Numbered from the stretch's first letter, positions 28,561-38,293 are shown. The stretch is DNA of 64,000 bases from Halotia branconii CENA392 (GCF_029953635.1 NZ_CP124543.1:6480367-6544366); one strand, 5' to 3'. The notes: a model not told the origin generated them from the sequence alone. Translations and numbers: made by a program.

Positions 28561-29625
28561 TTAATTATGTTTGATCTTTTCAAATGCTTGAGTATGAGAG
28601 GTGGTGTCGTGGGGTACAGACCACAGTTTGATGGTTTCGTCACTACTACTACTTGCTAGGGTCTGCCCATCTGGGCTGAAAACGATAGACCATACAGATT
28701 TGGTATGCCCTGCAAAGTTGGCAAGAAGTTTGCCATCGCTGAACCGCCAAAGCTTGAGTGTTTTGTCATAGCTACCACTGGCTAGAGTTTGTCCATTGGG
28801 GCTGAAGGCAACTGACCACACGGCTCCAGAATGTCCTGTGAGAGTGCGTAATATTTTGCCATCGTTGAGCCGCCAGAGCTTGATGGTTTTATCTTCACTA
28901 CCGCTGACTAGGGTTTGCCCATCGGTACTAAAGGCAACAGAGCGTACTGCTTGAGAATGCCTTGCCAGGGTTCGTATAAGTGTCGGACTACGAGTTTTTA
29001 GCTGCCAAATTTGAATCAAGCCATTTGTAGTACCACAGGCTAACTTCTGGCTATCAGGGCTAAAAGCAACTGATTTCACCCATTTTGCATCCTGGAGTGT
29101 CAAGAGTTCTTGTCCTGTGTCTTGATTCCAAAGTTTAATGGTATTATCAGCACTGCTACTGGCAAGCAACTTGCCGTTAGGACTTATGGCAACAGCCTCT
29201 ACATTATCTCTATGCCTATCAAGGGTACGTATTAAAGTACCTGTTTTTAAATTCCACAATTTAATTCGGTTATCCCAACTACCACTAGCAAGTACATGGT
29301 CATCATTGTTAATGGAGAGAGATGAGATGGCATCAGTATGTCCTTTGAAAGTGTGGAGCAATTCGCCAGTATGCAGATTCCAAATCTTAATTGTGCCATC
29401 ATAACTACCACTGGCTAAAGTTTTACCGTCTGAATTAATAGCGATCGCATAAACCCACGCTGAATGCCCTTTAAGAGTTTGAGTAGGTTTAATGATGGGT
29501 AAAGAAATAACATTGGACGTAACCTGCTTTGACAACGGCAATCTATCACAGCCAATTCCAAATATAGTTGATATAGAAGTAATTACTAAGACTGCTGTAA
29601 CTTTCTTAACAATTAGTCTTGCCAT
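28561..29625 (-). CDS. Exported seven-bladed WD40-repeat protein
   Basis: The 354-residue protein has an N-terminal hydrophobic segment (VTAVLVITSISTIFGIGC) and then seven WD40 repeats, each ending in the pattern (T/R)IK(L/I)W, from about residue 50 to 345. Repeat 4 is the most divergent (LIQIW, no GH dyad). Seven repeats close a complete propeller. The Cys after the hydrophobic stretch could be lipidated, but the lipobox is weak. A scaffold role is inferred. Confidence 0.85.
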   Translation of the reverse strand: MARLIVKKVTAVLVITSISTIFGIGCDRLPLSKQVTSNVISLPIIKPTQTLKGHSAWVYAIAINSDGKTLASGSYDGTIKIWNLHTGELLHTFKGHTDAISSLSINNDDHVLASGSWDNRIKLWNLKTGTLIRTLDRHRDNVEAVAISPNGKLLASSSADNTIKLWNQDTGQELLTLQDAKWVKSVAFSPDSQKLACGTTNGLIQIWQLKTRSPTLIRTLARHSQAVRSVAFSTDGQTLVSGSEDKTIKLWRLNDGKILRTLTGHSGAVWSVAFSPNGQTLASGSYDKTLKLWRFSDGKLLANFAGHTKSVWSIVFSPDGQTLASSSSDETIKLWSVPHDTTSHTQAFEKIKHN

Positions 29626-29666
29626 ATAAAAAACTTACATTTACAGATTTTGCAACAAAATTGAGG

Positions 29667-30221
29667 TTATTTGTTAATTTTTTCAGGAATTACTTTGCTC
29701 TCAATTTTTTGTTGTTTATTGAGGTTCTCAATCCACATACGGATAATCAATAAAGTTGCGATTGTCATAGTGGAAATAATGCTAACTGGTGTTAAATACG
29801 TCCAATGTCCTAACATTTTGTCCCAGATATGCCAAGTCAAAATAAATATGGATAAGTAAGTCAATTTATGTAATTTTTTCCAGTTTTTTCTTAGTTTTTT
29901 TACACTCCAATCATTAGAAGTTATTGCTAAAACCGTAAAAATTAGCAAAGTACTTATTCCCTGGATGTAGATCCAAAGTGTCTTCAGATCAAAAAAATCA
30001 AAGTTTCTTTTTTGAACCATCATGAATCCATGACCTAAAGCCAAAAGAAAGGCAATAATACCTATAAGGCGACGGCGTTTAAGAAGAAATTGGGGAATGC
30101 CAGTTTCTTTAGTTTGCGGAAAAACAACTTTCAGAATAGTGGGAAGTAAGGTGATAAGATAACTAGCTAATGCCGTAAACCCAAGGATATTAGCTATAGG
30201 TGAGTCATCCATTACGAACAT
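29667..30221 (-). CDS. Ferric-reductase-like transmembrane protein
   Basis: The 184-residue protein has about five membrane segments with well-placed histidines (ALGHGFM, KLHKLTYLS, LTWHIWDKM), the pattern of a heme-binding ferric-reductase/MsrQ-type core. No FAD or NADPH domain is attached. It may pass electrons across the membrane, with an unknown partner. A possible earlier initiator at MFVMDD was kept. Confidence 0.7.
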   Translation of the reverse strand: MFVMDDSPIANILGFTALASYLITLLPTILKVVFPQTKETGIPQFLLKRRRLIGIIAFLLALGHGFMMVQKRNFDFFDLKTLWIYIQGISTLLIFTVLAITSNDWSVKKLRKNWKKLHKLTYLSIFILTWHIWDKMLGHWTYLTPVSIISTMTIATLLIIRMWIENLNKQQKIESKVIPEKINK

Positions 30222-31286
30222 GATTAATCTCCCAAATAAAGTAGAGTTTTTGGCTATGATGGTAACTACAAATAATTAAGAAAGTCTAGATAAGATATCA
30301 GAGATTATTTGGTAGTTTATGCAATTTCAAAAATAAATTTATTTGGATATTTTAAAATTTGATGAGAGAAAAATAATAGATAAAATTAGTTGCAGAAAAA
30401 TATCACTTCCAACATTCTCTAAAGTGATGAGATCAGAAAATGTAAAAGTTAATAAATCAAATCAACATTTAAAACGTGAAAGGTTTTATGTCCGGGTTTC
30501 CCTTTTTACACAAGTGAGTTCAGAAATCAAACCGGATTGCTGTAGCTTTTCTTTTTGATATATTTTCTTAGTTACTTGACAATTCATTAATAAACTAAGT
30601 AAGTCGGTGAAATAAAATCAAACTATGTAAATAAAAATAAATAAGGCTCAAACTCTTTCTCCCATGCTCTTGGTCACTGAGCGACTTGTACTGAGTTTAG
30701 CCTGAGCGTTGGTTGCTGAGTTTCGACTTCGCTCAACTGCCGCGCAGTCGAAGCAAGCCGAAGGGCGTAGTCGAAGTAAGCCGAAGTGCTGCCTCCTACT
30801 TTATTACAGCGATAATTATTGACATCGACCTACTTATTTTAGGGATACTGATAGTTTCTTGGTACTACCCTTAAGGGTACTTTTTTAGCGACTGGATTAA
30901 TGAGGCAAAAAATAAAATTTTCGCTTAAGCTAATCGGCATTTAAGCTGCATAATATAAATGCAGAGTCGATTGAAAATAACTATGCCACCACCAGCCAAA
31001 AACTTTTTAACTTCGGAACAAGTTACTCAGTTGCAGCAAGCTCTTAAGGAGAGCGAGCTACCGCACGTCACGGAAAGAATTTTAATTATTTTGCTCCAAA
31101 GATAAAAAACAAGGGCAATAGTAGCTATGTTGCAATTTAAATGCCGATTAGCTCATAATATCGATTTGTTTGGTCCACAATCGTGTAATTACCGTTTAGA
31201 TGGTAGAGAGTAAAGCATATACTTGGTGGCAGGGTCAATATTTGCTTTTGGGTTAGGGCTTCCGTATGTAGGGGTGAAATGAGTAT
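30222..31286. other. Intergenic region with repeat debris and IS remnant, 1.06 kb
   Basis: It contains a CGAAGT-rich dispersed repeat (30681-30793, for example AGCCGAAGGGCGTAGTCGAAG) and an IS630-type remnant bounded by inverted repeats (30929-31152). The frame at 30343-30558 is not credible as a gene. Confidence 0.5.
30929..31152 (+). mobile_element. IS630-type remnant bounded by 16-bp inverted repeats
   Basis: GCTAATCGGCATTTAA (30929-30944) and its exact reverse complement (31137-31152) bound a 224-bp segment. Inside, from an ATG at 30983, the frame MPPPAKNFLTSEQVTQLQQA, then LKESELPHVTERILIILLQ, matches the start of IS630-family transposases and then ends. This is a gutted insertion sequence or a MITE derived from it. 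Confidence 0.65.
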
Positions 31287-32126
31287 ATGGACAATTTTAC
31301 CGTTCGACCAATGAGGAGGTCAGAATTAGATCTAGTAATTGATTGGGCAGCAGCTGAAGGCTGGAATCCAGGAACTTATGATGCTGAATGTTTTTACCAA
31401 GCCGATCAATGCGGTTTTTTTGTGGGGGAATTGAACAATGAAATTGTGGCAAGTATTTCGGCTGTAGCTTACTCTAAGCACTTTGCCGTTATTGGCTTTT
31501 ATATTGTCAAACCGCAGTTTCGTGGGCGAGGTTTTGGCATGAAGATGTGGAAAGCAGCAATGGCATACCTTGGTACTGAGCGTAACATTAGCTTAGATGG
31601 AGAGATTGCTCAACAGGAGAATTACCACAAATCAGGTTTTCAAATCGCCTATAGTCATATTCGTTATCAGGCTTTCGGCGGCGGCGTTGCGCCGAAAGGC
31701 ATTGTAGAACTCAAAACTGTACCAATTGATCAGTTAGTTGCTTATAGTCAAGAGCTTTTTTTGGCTGAACGCAAGCAGTTCCTACAACTTTGGATAAAGC
31801 AACCAAACAGTGCTGCGTATGGGGTTGTTAGAGATGAGCATATCGTTGGTTATGGAGTCATCCGCCAAAGCCATACGGGTTTCCGGATTGGGCCATTGAA
31901 TGCTGACGATGAACTGATTGCCGAGCAACTCTTACTCGCCTTGCTTGCTTTTGGTTCTGATGCTCCGGTGTTTCTTGATGTGCCTTCTTCCAATTTTGAA
32001 GCGATTAAGCTGGCTCAACGTTACGGGATGAAGCCAGTCTCTGAAGTTGCTCGGATGTACAATAAAGAAATTCCTAACTTGCCTATAAATCGTGTATTTG
32101 CTGTGACTTGCTTAGAAGTTGGTTAG
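31287..32126 (+). CDS. GNAT-family acetyltransferase with C-terminal second domain
   Basis: The 279-residue protein begins with a GNAT domain (VKPQFRGRGFGMKMW, about residues 72-86). A second, GNAT-like domain follows (residues about 140-279, GVIRQSHTGFRIGPLNAD). The acceptor is unknown. The gene starts with ATG at 31287; ATG and a plausible GTG are also nearby. Confidence 0.78.
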   Translation: MDNFTVRPMRRSELDLVIDWAAAEGWNPGTYDAECFYQADQCGFFVGELNNEIVASISAVAYSKHFAVIGFYIVKPQFRGRGFGMKMWKAAMAYLGTERNISLDGEIAQQENYHKSGFQIAYSHIRYQAFGGGVAPKGIVELKTVPIDQLVAYSQELFLAERKQFLQLWIKQPNSAAYGVVRDEHIVGYGVIRQSHTGFRIGPLNADDELIAEQLLLALLAFGSDAPVFLDVPSSNFEAIKLAQRYGMKPVSEVARMYNKEIPNLPINRVFAVTCLEVG

Positions 32127-32254
32127 GTAAGTGTGTATGACTTGTTGGCCAATTCATGTAAACCGCAATTTCTAGTGTCAGCAGCTTAGCTGCGCTTAGA
32201 ACGTAGCGTTAGCGAGTCTGCAAGCGTCATTGCGAATTGGTTTGACTTGCTTAC

Positions 32255-33181
32255 TTACCTTTCTGAAATTTGCACAGTGCGATTAAACAAATTCATTACT
32301 ATAGAAATAGTCAAGCTAAGAGTAAGATAAGTAAGCATAATTAGCAACATGACTTCTACAGCTTTTCCTGTTTGGTTAAAAGTGGTAGAGGCGACAAAAT
32401 AAATATCAGGGTAGCCGATGGCGATCGCTAAACTAGAATTTTTCGTCAAATTTAAATATTGACTTGTCAATGGGGGAATGATTACCCGCAAAGCTTGAGG
32501 GAAAACTACTAATCGCATTACTAACCTTGGTTTTAGCCCCAGTGATCGCGCTGCTTCCCATTGTCCTTTGGGTACTGATTGAATCCCACCTCGGACAATT
32601 TCGGCAATAAAAGCACCCGTGTAGAAAACCAACCCCAGCAGCAAAGCCGAAAACTCTGGAGACAAATTAAACCAAGGTAGTTCTAAACCATTTTGACTCA
32701 GACCAGCAAACCCCAAAACAGAAATCTGATTTTCTCGCTGGGGAAAACTTAAGAAAACGGCAAAGTACCAAAACAATAATTGCAATAATAAAGGCGTATT
32801 GCGGAAAATTTCTACATACACTAGAGCAATTTTCCGTACTAACCAGTTATCAGATAACCGAGCAATGCCAGCAGTTATCCCCACAATTGTAGTCAAAAAA
32901 ATTCCCATCACTGCTATCCGCAATGAGTTAATTAACCCCACCCACAAAGCGCGACTATAGGTATCAGTTGGATTGTAGTTAATTATCGTTTCACCAATAT
33001 CAAATGAAGCTTGCTGCTTGAGAAAATCAAATCCAAATTGAATGCCTAATTGCTGCAAATTACGGATGAGATTACCCCAAATTATTGTGACTACAATTAC
33101 GGCTAAAAATACGGCGATTAATTGCGTTGCAATCAACCAAAATCGGCGATCGCGCCATATAGGTGGTTTGGAATTTATCAT
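32255..33181 (-). CDS. natG: Polar amino-acid ABC transporter permease (NatG-like)
   Basis: The 308-residue protein has about six to seven membrane segments and the HisM-type permease signature EAARSLGLKPRLVMRLVVFP (EAA loop) that contacts the ATPase. With the binding protein just upstream it resembles NatF-NatG of Anabaena. The expected second permease, NatH, is not downstream; a dispersed repeat and an unrelated plus-strand gene follow. The symbol rests on family and context only. Confidence 0.8.
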   Translation of the reverse strand: MINSKPPIWRDRRFWLIATQLIAVFLAVIVVTIIWGNLIRNLQQLGIQFGFDFLKQQASFDIGETIINYNPTDTYSRALWVGLINSLRIAVMGIFLTTIVGITAGIARLSDNWLVRKIALVYVEIFRNTPLLLQLLFWYFAVFLSFPQRENQISVLGFAGLSQNGLELPWFNLSPEFSALLLGLVFYTGAFIAEIVRGGIQSVPKGQWEAARSLGLKPRLVMRLVVFPQALRVIIPPLTSQYLNLTKNSSLAIAIGYPDIYFVASTTFNQTGKAVEVMLLIMLTYLTLSLTISIVMNLFNRTVQISER

Positions 33182-33189
33182 TGGTTAAT

Positions 33190-33345
33190 GGGCATGGGGC
33201 ATGGGGCATGGGGAAGAAGAGGAATTGGGGACAAGGAGAATTAGAGAATTGGGGAAAGAACTGTCCCCTTGTCCCCTTGTCTCCCCTGCCTCCCCTGCTC
33301 CGGTCACTGAGCGTAGTCGAAGTGCTGCTCCCCTGCCTCTTCTGC
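33190..33345. repeat. GGGCATG heptamers and GGGGACAAG/CCCCTGC low-complexity tract
   Basis: The heptamers (33190-33213) are followed by CCCCTTGTCC and CCCCTGCTCC tracts and a CACTGAGCGTAGTCGAAGTG repeat. Overlapping short ORFs on both strands here are repeat translations. Confidence 0.75.
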
Positions 33346-33348
33346 TTC

Positions 33349-34389
33349 TTATCGGAACGGCGGAGAATACAATAGTCCTCCTTGCTTCCATAGTTTATTT
33401 TCCCCACGTTCTAAATTGAGTTTAGTCTTTGGTCCAAGGTTGCGATTGTAAATTTCGCCGTAGTTACCAACATGTTTAACAATTCTGGCAGCAAAGTCAT
33501 TTGTTAAACCAAGTCCCTGACCAAGATTACCTTCTGTACCTAAAAAGCGCTTAATATCTGGGTCGTTATTATTGGCAAACTGTCCTACATTCTGGGAATT
33601 AATATTTAACTCTTCGGCTTTAATTAAGGAAAAAACCGCCCACTTGACAGTATTTGCTAACTTAGGATTTCCTTGAGCAACTGCTGGTGCAAGTGGCTCG
33701 GAAGAAATGACTTCATCAAGAATTACATTATCTTCTGGTTTGGGTAGAGTGGTACGCCGAGCTACTAATGCCGAACGATCAGCTGTAATGCCTTGACAAC
33801 GACCTTCAGCATAAGTCGCAAAGGTAATATTTACGTCTTCAAAAACAACAGGTTTATAAGTGATACCCCGTTTTCGCATTTGGTCTGCTAAATTTTGTTC
33901 AGTAGTAGTACCAGTTTGAACGCATATTGCTTTATTTTTCAAGTTTGCTATGGACTTAATACCGCTATTTTTATTAACCATGATGGCTTGACCGTCATAG
34001 AAGACGACAGGCGCAAATTCTAAACCAACTGAGGTATCACGACTCAATGTCCAAGAAGTGTTACGACTGAGTACATCAACTTCACCAGTTTGTAAAGCTG
34101 TAAATCGTTCTTTGGCATTGAGATTGCGAAATTCTACTGCATCTGGATTGTCAAACACAGCTGCTGCTACAGCGCGGCAAACATCCACATCAATGCCGCT
34201 GTATTTCCCACCAGTTCCCACAAAGCTAAACCCTGGTACTTCGCCACTAACGCCGCAAATTAATTTACCACGGTTTTTAACTGTATCCCAGCGATCGCTT
34301 GTGTTTGCTGTTTGCCCTGAATTACCGCTACAAGCAGTCATAGTCAAGATTAAAGGCGCGATCGCTAGAATTAAAGCTGATTTTTGCAT
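33349..34389 (-). CDS. natF: Amino-acid ABC transporter substrate-binding protein (NatF-like)
   Basis: The 346-residue protein has a lipoprotein signal (LTMTACSG) and the SBP family 3 fold (GVSGEVPGFSFVGTGGKYSG, then IDVDVCRAVAAAVF). The protein sits outside the inner membrane and delivers amino acids to the NatG-type permease encoded next. The intergenic gap is about 170 bp and is filled by repeat DNA. Confidence 0.85.
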   Translation of the reverse strand: MQKSALILAIAPLILTMTACSGNSGQTANTSDRWDTVKNRGKLICGVSGEVPGFSFVGTGGKYSGIDVDVCRAVAAAVFDNPDAVEFRNLNAKERFTALQTGEVDVLSRNTSWTLSRDTSVGLEFAPVVFYDGQAIMVNKNSGIKSIANLKNKAICVQTGTTTEQNLADQMRKRGITYKPVVFEDVNITFATYAEGRCQGITADRSALVARRTTLPKPEDNVILDEVISSEPLAPAVAQGNPKLANTVKWAVFSLIKAEELNINSQNVGQFANNNDPDIKRFLGTEGNLGQGLGLTNDFAARIVKHVGNYGEIYNRNLGPKTKLNLERGENKLWKQGGLLYSPPFR

Positions 34390-34820
34390 AAACTTTCAGG
34401 AAACTAGAAAATAATAAATGTATGAGTCAGGAAAATAATTGTGTCTAACAGGTAGATGCTTGTAATATAAAACTTTTTCAGCACTTATATGGCATTTTCC
34501 TTTCACCAAGCGGTATTTGAGGATTTTATTGATTTTTTAAATCTTTATAATGCTTGGAATGCTAAGATCCCCGACTTTCTTAAAAAGTCGGGGATCTTAT
34601 GGGAAAGTGTCAGATTTCTGGTCCTCATGCTCACTTTTAAAATCAAAGCTTGCTCAGTTCATGGAATCTAGATAAATGAGCAAAAAAGCTAAGCTATTGT
34701 GCAAAAATTCATTGCATACTTCTAAAAGAGGAGCAGTAGCCACACCAACCTAAGCATCTGCCGCTAGCAGGTTAAACTAGTTCTGGTAACAGCCGCTCCA
34801 CCGTTTCTTATGAGGCTTTT
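34390..34820. other. Intergenic region with a long perfect hairpin
   Basis: The only structured element is a 16-bp perfect stem at 34563-34599. The small plus-strand frame 34489-34671 runs through it and is not credible as a gene. Confidence 0.45.
34563..34599. repeat. Perfect 16-bp hairpin
   Basis: TAAGATCCCCGACTTT pairs exactly with AAAGTCGGGGATCTTA across a 5-base loop. This resembles dispersed palindromic elements of filamentous cyanobacteria. It may also act as a bidirectional stop between natF and the YbjN-type gene. Confidence 0.7.
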
Positions 34821-35378
34821 ATGGGAGCTAATCTTAAACAGATTGCTAATTACTTAGACAAACTAGGTTGGGACTACCGATTAGATGATGTAGAAGACCG
34901 GATTATCACAGGTGTAGAAGCTGATAACCTAGAAGATTTCTTAATAGTTGTCCAATTAGATGAGCAAGGAAAATTTTTCCGGGTATTTGCACCTCAAGTT
35001 CTGGCGGGAGTTCAAGATCATCCTTACAAAGAAGTGATCTTACAGACAATGCTGGCAATTTCTTGGGAAACTAAAATGCTGCAATGGGAATATGACCCAT
35101 CTGATGGCGAAATCCGTGCCATTATTGAGTTTCCCCTAGAAGACTCGATTCTTACAGAAAAGCAATTTCACCGTTGTTTGAGTGGATTAATTCAAATTGT
35201 CGATAACATAGCCTTACCTCGTCTCAAGGAAGTAATGGTGACAGGTCAAGATCCAGGGAATTTAGAACTTGGGGAAAGAATGTTACTAAGTATTCAAGAA
35301 GAAGCTCCTGGATTGTTAGAAATTCTAGAAAAAGCAATGGAAGCTAGGAAAAAGCGTGGAAGTTTTCCTAGCGAGTGA
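34821..35378 (+). CDS. YbjN-domain protein (DUF1821-type)
   Basis: The 185-residue protein shows the YbjN pattern (IANYLDKLGWDYRLDDVEDR; LQTMLAISWETKMLQWEYDP; then CLSGLIQIVDNI). Such proteins resemble type III secretion chaperones in fold and are conserved in cyanobacteria and plastids, with no settled function. The next gene is 77 bp downstream on the same strand. Confidence 0.75.
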   Translation: MGANLKQIANYLDKLGWDYRLDDVEDRIITGVEADNLEDFLIVVQLDEQGKFFRVFAPQVLAGVQDHPYKEVILQTMLAISWETKMLQWEYDPSDGEIRAIIEFPLEDSILTEKQFHRCLSGLIQIVDNIALPRLKEVMVTGQDPGNLELGERMLLSIQEEAPGLLEILEKAMEARKKRGSFPSE

Positions 35379-35455
35379 GGCAAATGGTCACTGAAATAGC
35401 TATACTCCAAAGTGATACCCTCACTATATACTGAAGTTTTCTAGGGCTGGATTTT

Positions 35456-36100
35456 ATGACATCCTATGCAACCTCCTCTGCCAAAGCGGAAATGAGTGAA
35501 CTACGGCGGTTGAAAGGCTTATTACCGCCAGAATTACAGAGCTGGGTCACGGTTGAAGGCACAACTGAGGTCAATCCACCCCTGGTTCGTTGCGAAGAAA
35601 TTGGTAAAGACCAAGTAGAAATTCAAATTGACTTGGTGAAATGGGATGCCCTGGCAATGGATCAGCGTAATTTGCTTTTCTGGCATGAAGTTGCCCGCGT
35701 TCAAAATGACACAATTCCTAAAGATGGTTGGGAAATGGCAGCACTAGCCATCGGTTTAGGCGGTGCTGTAGGTGAATTGTGGGTACAGGATGGATTGTTA
35801 CTGGTGTTAGCTTTAGCGCTGTGTGGCGTTTCTGGCTGGCGACTGTACCAAAGGAATAATGGAGGCAAACAACTTGTAGAATTAGTTGATGCTGACGAGA
35901 AAGCGATCGCTTTGGCAACTCGCTTTGGTTACAGCCTACCTAATGCTTACAAGAGTCTAGGTAGTGCTTTAAAAACCTTGATTGATAATACTCCTAGCAA
36001 GCGCCAACGGTCTAAATATGAGGCAAGACTTTCTGCCCTTAAACGCAGCGCCAACAAGGCAAAAGCTAAATCTAAAACCATTGATGATGGTGGACTATAA
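35456..36100 (+). CDS. DUF3318 membrane protein
   Basis: The 214-residue protein has the cyanobacterial DUF3318 pattern (LRRLKGLLPPELQSWVTVEG, then RNLLFWHEVARVQNDTI) and two adjacent hydrophobic segments near 100-130. A basic Lys/Ala-rich tail ends the protein. Its function is unknown. A hairpin (36118-36136) follows. Confidence 0.78.
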   Translation: MTSYATSSAKAEMSELRRLKGLLPPELQSWVTVEGTTEVNPPLVRCEEIGKDQVEIQIDLVKWDALAMDQRNLLFWHEVARVQNDTIPKDGWEMAALAIGLGGAVGELWVQDGLLLVLALALCGVSGWRLYQRNNGGKQLVELVDADEKAIALATRFGYSLPNAYKSLGSALKTLIDNTPSKRQRSKYEARLSALKRSANKAKAKSKTIDDGGL

Positions 36101-36117
36101 ACATCAGAAAGTAAATT

Positions 36118-36136
36118 GGGTGGGTAATACCCACCC
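36118..36136 (+). terminator. Hairpin after the DUF3318 gene
   Basis: GGGTGGGTAATACCCACCC is a strong inverted repeat 18 bases after the stop codon. A T-run is missing, so this is only terminator-like. Confidence 0.5.
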
Positions 36137-36246
36137 TACAAAATCTTTAACTATTATTTAAAATTTGACTTCCACATAGAGGGAGACACGATCAATCGCC
36201 GTCAATCTATTCGTGAATTATTTCTCGACACCAGGCTGGAGATAAT

Positions 36247-37044
36247 TTACAGCTGATTTAACATTTTATGAGTTTGGGGTATAACACGGACATGGGGAAC
36301 AAACTTTTTCATTAAAGCTTGCCACATCAAAACTTGTTGTGGAGTCGGGGCAAGTATAGGCTCTAAAGTTAGTTTTTCAGACGCTGCTAGAGGTGTGACA
36401 GGTTGTAAAAAGACTGGAATATCAGAACTGACATCAGCCACTAAAGAAGCCGCATATTCCAACTCGGTTGGATCTGTATGATGAGAAATAATAATCTTCA
36501 CAAAAGTCTCTAAAGATGAAGATTGGCATAATTGCAGAAACTTTATATGTTCTTGCCAATGGCTCTCACCACTGACGCTAGGCAGTTTTAAATCCATACC
36601 TACAGAGTCTAGATAAGGCGAAATCATAGCTAATTGCTCTGGGCGATGTCCACCAGTCTCTAGATATACAGGCAGATTTGTAAGCGATCGCACTTGGGGC
36701 AAAAATTCCTTTAAGAAAGCTGCATGAAGAAGGGGTTCGCCTCCGGTTAAGCTAATGCTATCGTGTAGACAAGGTAGATTTTGGCTTTCAACCCATTCTA
36801 CTAAAATGGGCAGTGGGACAGGATTCGAGTGGATTTCAAAATTACGTAATCCAGGCGATCGCTCTATCCGACAGGTAGGGGGCGCAATCCAGGTGTGGGC
36901 ACTATCGCAAAAGTGACAGCGCAAGTCACAATAAGCGAAACGAATAAAAATCTGACGTGTCCCGACATTCAGTCCTTCCCCTTGAATAGCAGAAAAGACC
37001 TCAATCAGGCGTGCAGTAGGTTGAACTGTAGTTTTAGCAGTCAT
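36247..37044 (-). CDS. queE: 7-carboxy-7-deazaguanine synthase (radical SAM)
   Basis: The 265-residue protein has a radical-SAM cysteine motif CDLRCHFC (C-x3-C-x2-C, residues about 39-46), with FSAIQGEGLNVGTRQIFIRF before it, the QueE signature. It converts 6-carboxy-tetrahydropterin to CDG in queuosine synthesis. The SLTGGEPLLH SAM-binding loop and the C-terminal VIPQTHKMLN are also typical. It stands alone. Confidence 0.93.
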   Translation of the reverse strand: MTAKTTVQPTARLIEVFSAIQGEGLNVGTRQIFIRFAYCDLRCHFCDSAHTWIAPPTCRIERSPGLRNFEIHSNPVPLPILVEWVESQNLPCLHDSISLTGGEPLLHAAFLKEFLPQVRSLTNLPVYLETGGHRPEQLAMISPYLDSVGMDLKLPSVSGESHWQEHIKFLQLCQSSSLETFVKIIISHHTDPTELEYAASLVADVSSDIPVFLQPVTPLAASEKLTLEPILAPTPQQVLMWQALMKKFVPHVRVIPQTHKMLNQL

Positions 37045-37255
37045 GGGATATTAGCAAGGCGATCGCGCGACACCAGCACAAAAGCAGGTATGTTTTTTTT
37101 ACTTCTTGTTCTATTGTGAATCGTCGCTGACAATCTTTGCTTTCACCCTTGACAGTTAAACTATTAACTCTTAATTCCTACATATCTAAATATCCAGTTA
37201 ACATGAGGTTACGTAATTTTCTAAGACAAACTAAACTTTCGCAAATTAAATTTAC

Positions 37256-38293
37256 ATGGCAACGAAAGTGCAAAGCTTCATGACTAGCCAACCTACAGAA
37301 GCAGAATTTCCTATTACTTCCCTCAATGAAACGGCAATATTACAGATGCCAACGCGATTAAGCGTGCTTGAGGCAGTAGGTTTCAAACAAACTTTTCAAG
37401 AGTTAACTCAAGCAGACTCGTATCCCAAACGAATCATCATTGATTTTCAGCAAACTACTTTTATGGATAGTAGTGGTTTAGGTGCGCTTGTGAGTAATTT
37501 CAAAACTGCTCAAGAAAAAGGGATTGTTTTGATTCTGGGGAATGTTACACCTCAGGTAACAGCAGTACTTAATCTCACAGGATTAGATCAAGTTTTTCCT
37601 ATAGAATCTCATAGTGAAACACCAACAATAGAAGCAGACACCCCTAAGAATGTTTCCCGTAAGATAGAGCAGCTACCAGCTACTCATCCCTCTGTAACGT
37701 CTTGGATGAAACGCTTCATAGATATTGTGGGTGCATTAGTGGGTTTGATAATTATAGGAGTTTTGTCTATTCCTATAGTAATTGCCATTCAAATTGATGA
37801 TCCCGGCCCTATTTTCTTTAAACAAATCCGTTGTGGATGGATGGGTAAGCGGTTTAAGATTTGGAAATTCCGTTCTATGTGTGTAGATGCGGAAGCGAAG
37901 AAAGCCCAAGTCAAAAACCAAGTACAAGGTGCATTTTTCAAGAATGAAAACGATCCCAGAATTACGCGAGTAGGACGCTTTCTGCGGCGTACCAGCCTGG
38001 ATGAATTACCTCAATTTTGGAACGTTTTAAAAGGAGATATGAGTTTAGTTGGTACTAGGCCACCCACACCTGATGAAGTAGAACGTTACGAAGTACCAGA
38101 ATGGCAACGTTTGGATGTTAAACCCGGTATGACTGGAGAATGGCAAGTTAATGGGCGATCTACAGTACGTAGTTTTGAAGATGTAATTCGTCTGGATTTG
38201 CTATATCAAAAGAATTGGAGTTTACTGTATGATTTGAAGTTAATTTTCAAAACTATAGCCGTTCTGTTTAATAGAAATAGCGGTGCTTATTAG
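37256..38293 (+). CDS. STAS domain fused to a bacterial sugar transferase
   Basis: Residues about 25-120 form a STAS/anti-sigma-antagonist-like domain (RIIIDFQQTTFMDSSGLGAL, with Ser in DSSG at the usual phosphorylation site). Residues 148-345 form a polyprenyl-phosphate sugar transferase with one N-terminal membrane hairpin and the motifs FKIWKFRSM, RTSLDELPQFWNVLKGDMSL and GTRPP. The enzyme starts exopolysaccharide repeat units. The STAS domain may link initiation to a phosphorylation switch. Both halves look intact. Confidence 0.87.
   Translation: MATKVQSFMTSQPTEAEFPITSLNETAILQMPTRLSVLEAVGFKQTFQELTQADSYPKRIIIDFQQTTFMDSSGLGALVSNFKTAQEKGIVLILGNVTPQVTAVLNLTGLDQVFPIESHSETPTIEADTPKNVSRKIEQLPATHPSVTSWMKRFIDIVGALVGLIIIGVLSIPIVIAIQIDDPGPIFFKQIRCGWMGKRFKIWKFRSMCVDAEAKKAQVKNQVQGAFFKNENDPRITRVGRFLRRTSLDELPQFWNVLKGDMSLVGTRPPTPDEVERYEVPEWQRLDVKPGMTGEWQVNGRSTVRSFEDVIRLDLLYQKNWSLLYDLKLIFKTIAVLFNRNSGAY

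Noticed and set aside
30343..30558. 71-codon plus-strand ORF
   Set aside because: It has AT-rich random composition and no start signal or domain.
33300..33330. Possible regulatory palindrome CACTGAGCGTAGTCGAAGTG
   Set aside because: The same phrase recurs at 30681-30793 and is a known type of dispersed cyanobacterial repeat.
34489..34671. 60-codon plus-strand ORF
   Set aside because: It reads through the perfect 16-bp hairpin at 34563-34599, which explains its symmetry.
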